This document shows, piece after piece, positions 5,468 to 5,822 of a stretch of DNA of 5,822 nt. The position numbers were made by a program, and so were the translations under genes. The stretch comes from Hermodarchaeum sp048885185 (lineage in GTDB: Archaea > Asgardarchaeota > Hermodarchaeia > Hermodarchaeales > Hermodarchaeaceae): contig JBHLQC010000104.1 of NCBI GenBank assembly GCA_048885185.1, positions 1 to 5,822 of the forward strand. Direction: 5' to 3'. Every line of letters starts with the position of its first letter. Within the stretch, counting starts at the first letter, position 1. The notes under the pieces are model-generated. The model saw only the letters and a list, made by a program, of their open reading frames with translations, was not told the DNA's origin and ran no database searches.

Positions 5468-5822
5468 ATGAGTCTCAATTTTGAGGGAATCAACCAGCTA
5501 GGTTATGTTGTGAAGAATTCCTCTGATACGGCGACAAAGTATCAGAACTTATTTTGTGTAAACCCTCCAGTACTTTTCGAGGCAGAAGTTACTGATGTTC
5601 GGGAAGGGCTAGATGGGAAAATCGTTCCTCCGTATAAAATTCGTTTTGCCCTGGTTACACTTCGGGAATTACAATTGGAATTTATTCAGGTACTCGAAGG
5701 ATCTCCAACGCTTTATACCAATTTTCTTAAAGAGTCAGGTGAGGGCCTGCACCATGTTGGAGTCAATGTCCCGGATCTGAAAGCCGTTGTTGACAATGCG
5801 TCTACTATGGGATTCAGTGTTC
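5468..5822 (+). CDS. VOC (glyoxalase/methylmalonyl-CoA epimerase-like) protein, 3' end off the window
   Basis: I translated this by hand from the ATG at 5468: 118 codons without a stop, running off the right edge. The N-terminus MSLNFEGINQLGYVVKNS gives the first beta-alpha-beta-beta-beta module of the vicinal oxygen chelate fold. RELQLEFIQVLEGSP (66-80) and the linker YTNFLKESGEGLHHVGVNVPDL (83-104) closely resemble methylmalonyl-CoA epimerase-type members, where GLHHIG begins the second module. Expected metal ligands: the first module's His is replaced by Gln10 (INQLG instead of the usual xDHIG), Glu71 lies at the second position, and His96 at the third; the fourth would be beyond the window. 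Members bind a divalent metal and catalyse epimerase, isomerase or lyase steps on small substrates. A complete protein would be about 140-160 aa. The Gln makes epimerase activity uncertain. Start support: GTGAT 6 nt upstream, within the hairpin at 5436-5464. Confidence 0.82.
   Translation, partial: MSLNFEGINQLGYVVKNSSDTATKYQNLFCVNPPVLFEAEVTDVREGLDGKIVPPYKIRFALVTLRELQLEFIQVLEGSPTLYTNFLKESGEGLHHVGVNVPDLKAVVDNASTMGFSV

Overview
The window looks archaeal. Evidence: a candidate BRE/TATA promoter (3769-3783), GTGA-type Shine-Dalgarno sequences placed before starts (AGGTGA at 1243, GTGAT at 5457), TTG starts, and a secreted protein held by one C-terminal membrane helix followed by a short basic tail, a layout common in archaea. 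The mix of winged-helix proteins, an AmmeMemoRadiSam enzyme and anchored Ig-like proteins would suit an Asgard-type archaeon, but that placement is a guess from style, not from a marker gene.

Layout. 1-974 (minus) is most of an AmmeMemoRadiSam radical SAM enzyme, amrS, running off the left edge; it carries two perfect palindromes, each over cysteine codons. 975-1254 is an intergenic gap from which amrS and a small acidic protein (1255-1521, TTG start) diverge. 1641-2060 (plus) is a small winged-helix-like protein whose open frame extends upstream into a CxxC that could pair with its HxxC, so the start is doubtful. It converges, 26 bp between stops, on an NTF2-like/lumazine-binding-2 protein (2087-2521, minus). 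2654-3724 (minus) encodes an exported, membrane-anchored DJ-1/PfpI-like protein with an Ig-like domain. 3994-4254 (minus) appears to be the decayed 3' end of an IS200/IS605-type tnpB, including its right-end hairpin. After a noncoding stretch, 4628-4695 holds TGTCA repeats around a TATA-like element, then a winged-helix regulator (4754-5422, plus). A perfect 11-bp hairpin (5436-5464) sits between this gene and a glyoxalase/VOC-family gene (5468-5822, plus) cut by the right edge.

There is no single obvious pathway. The clearest functional unit is the right-hand pair: a winged-helix regulator with a repeat-rich promoter, followed 45 nt later by a VOC protein whose ribosome-binding site lies inside the hairpin. 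The most distinctive observations are that hairpin, the tnpB remnant, and the palindromes over the radical SAM and zinc-ribbon cysteine codons of amrS. No complete, clearly new multi-gene system is visible.
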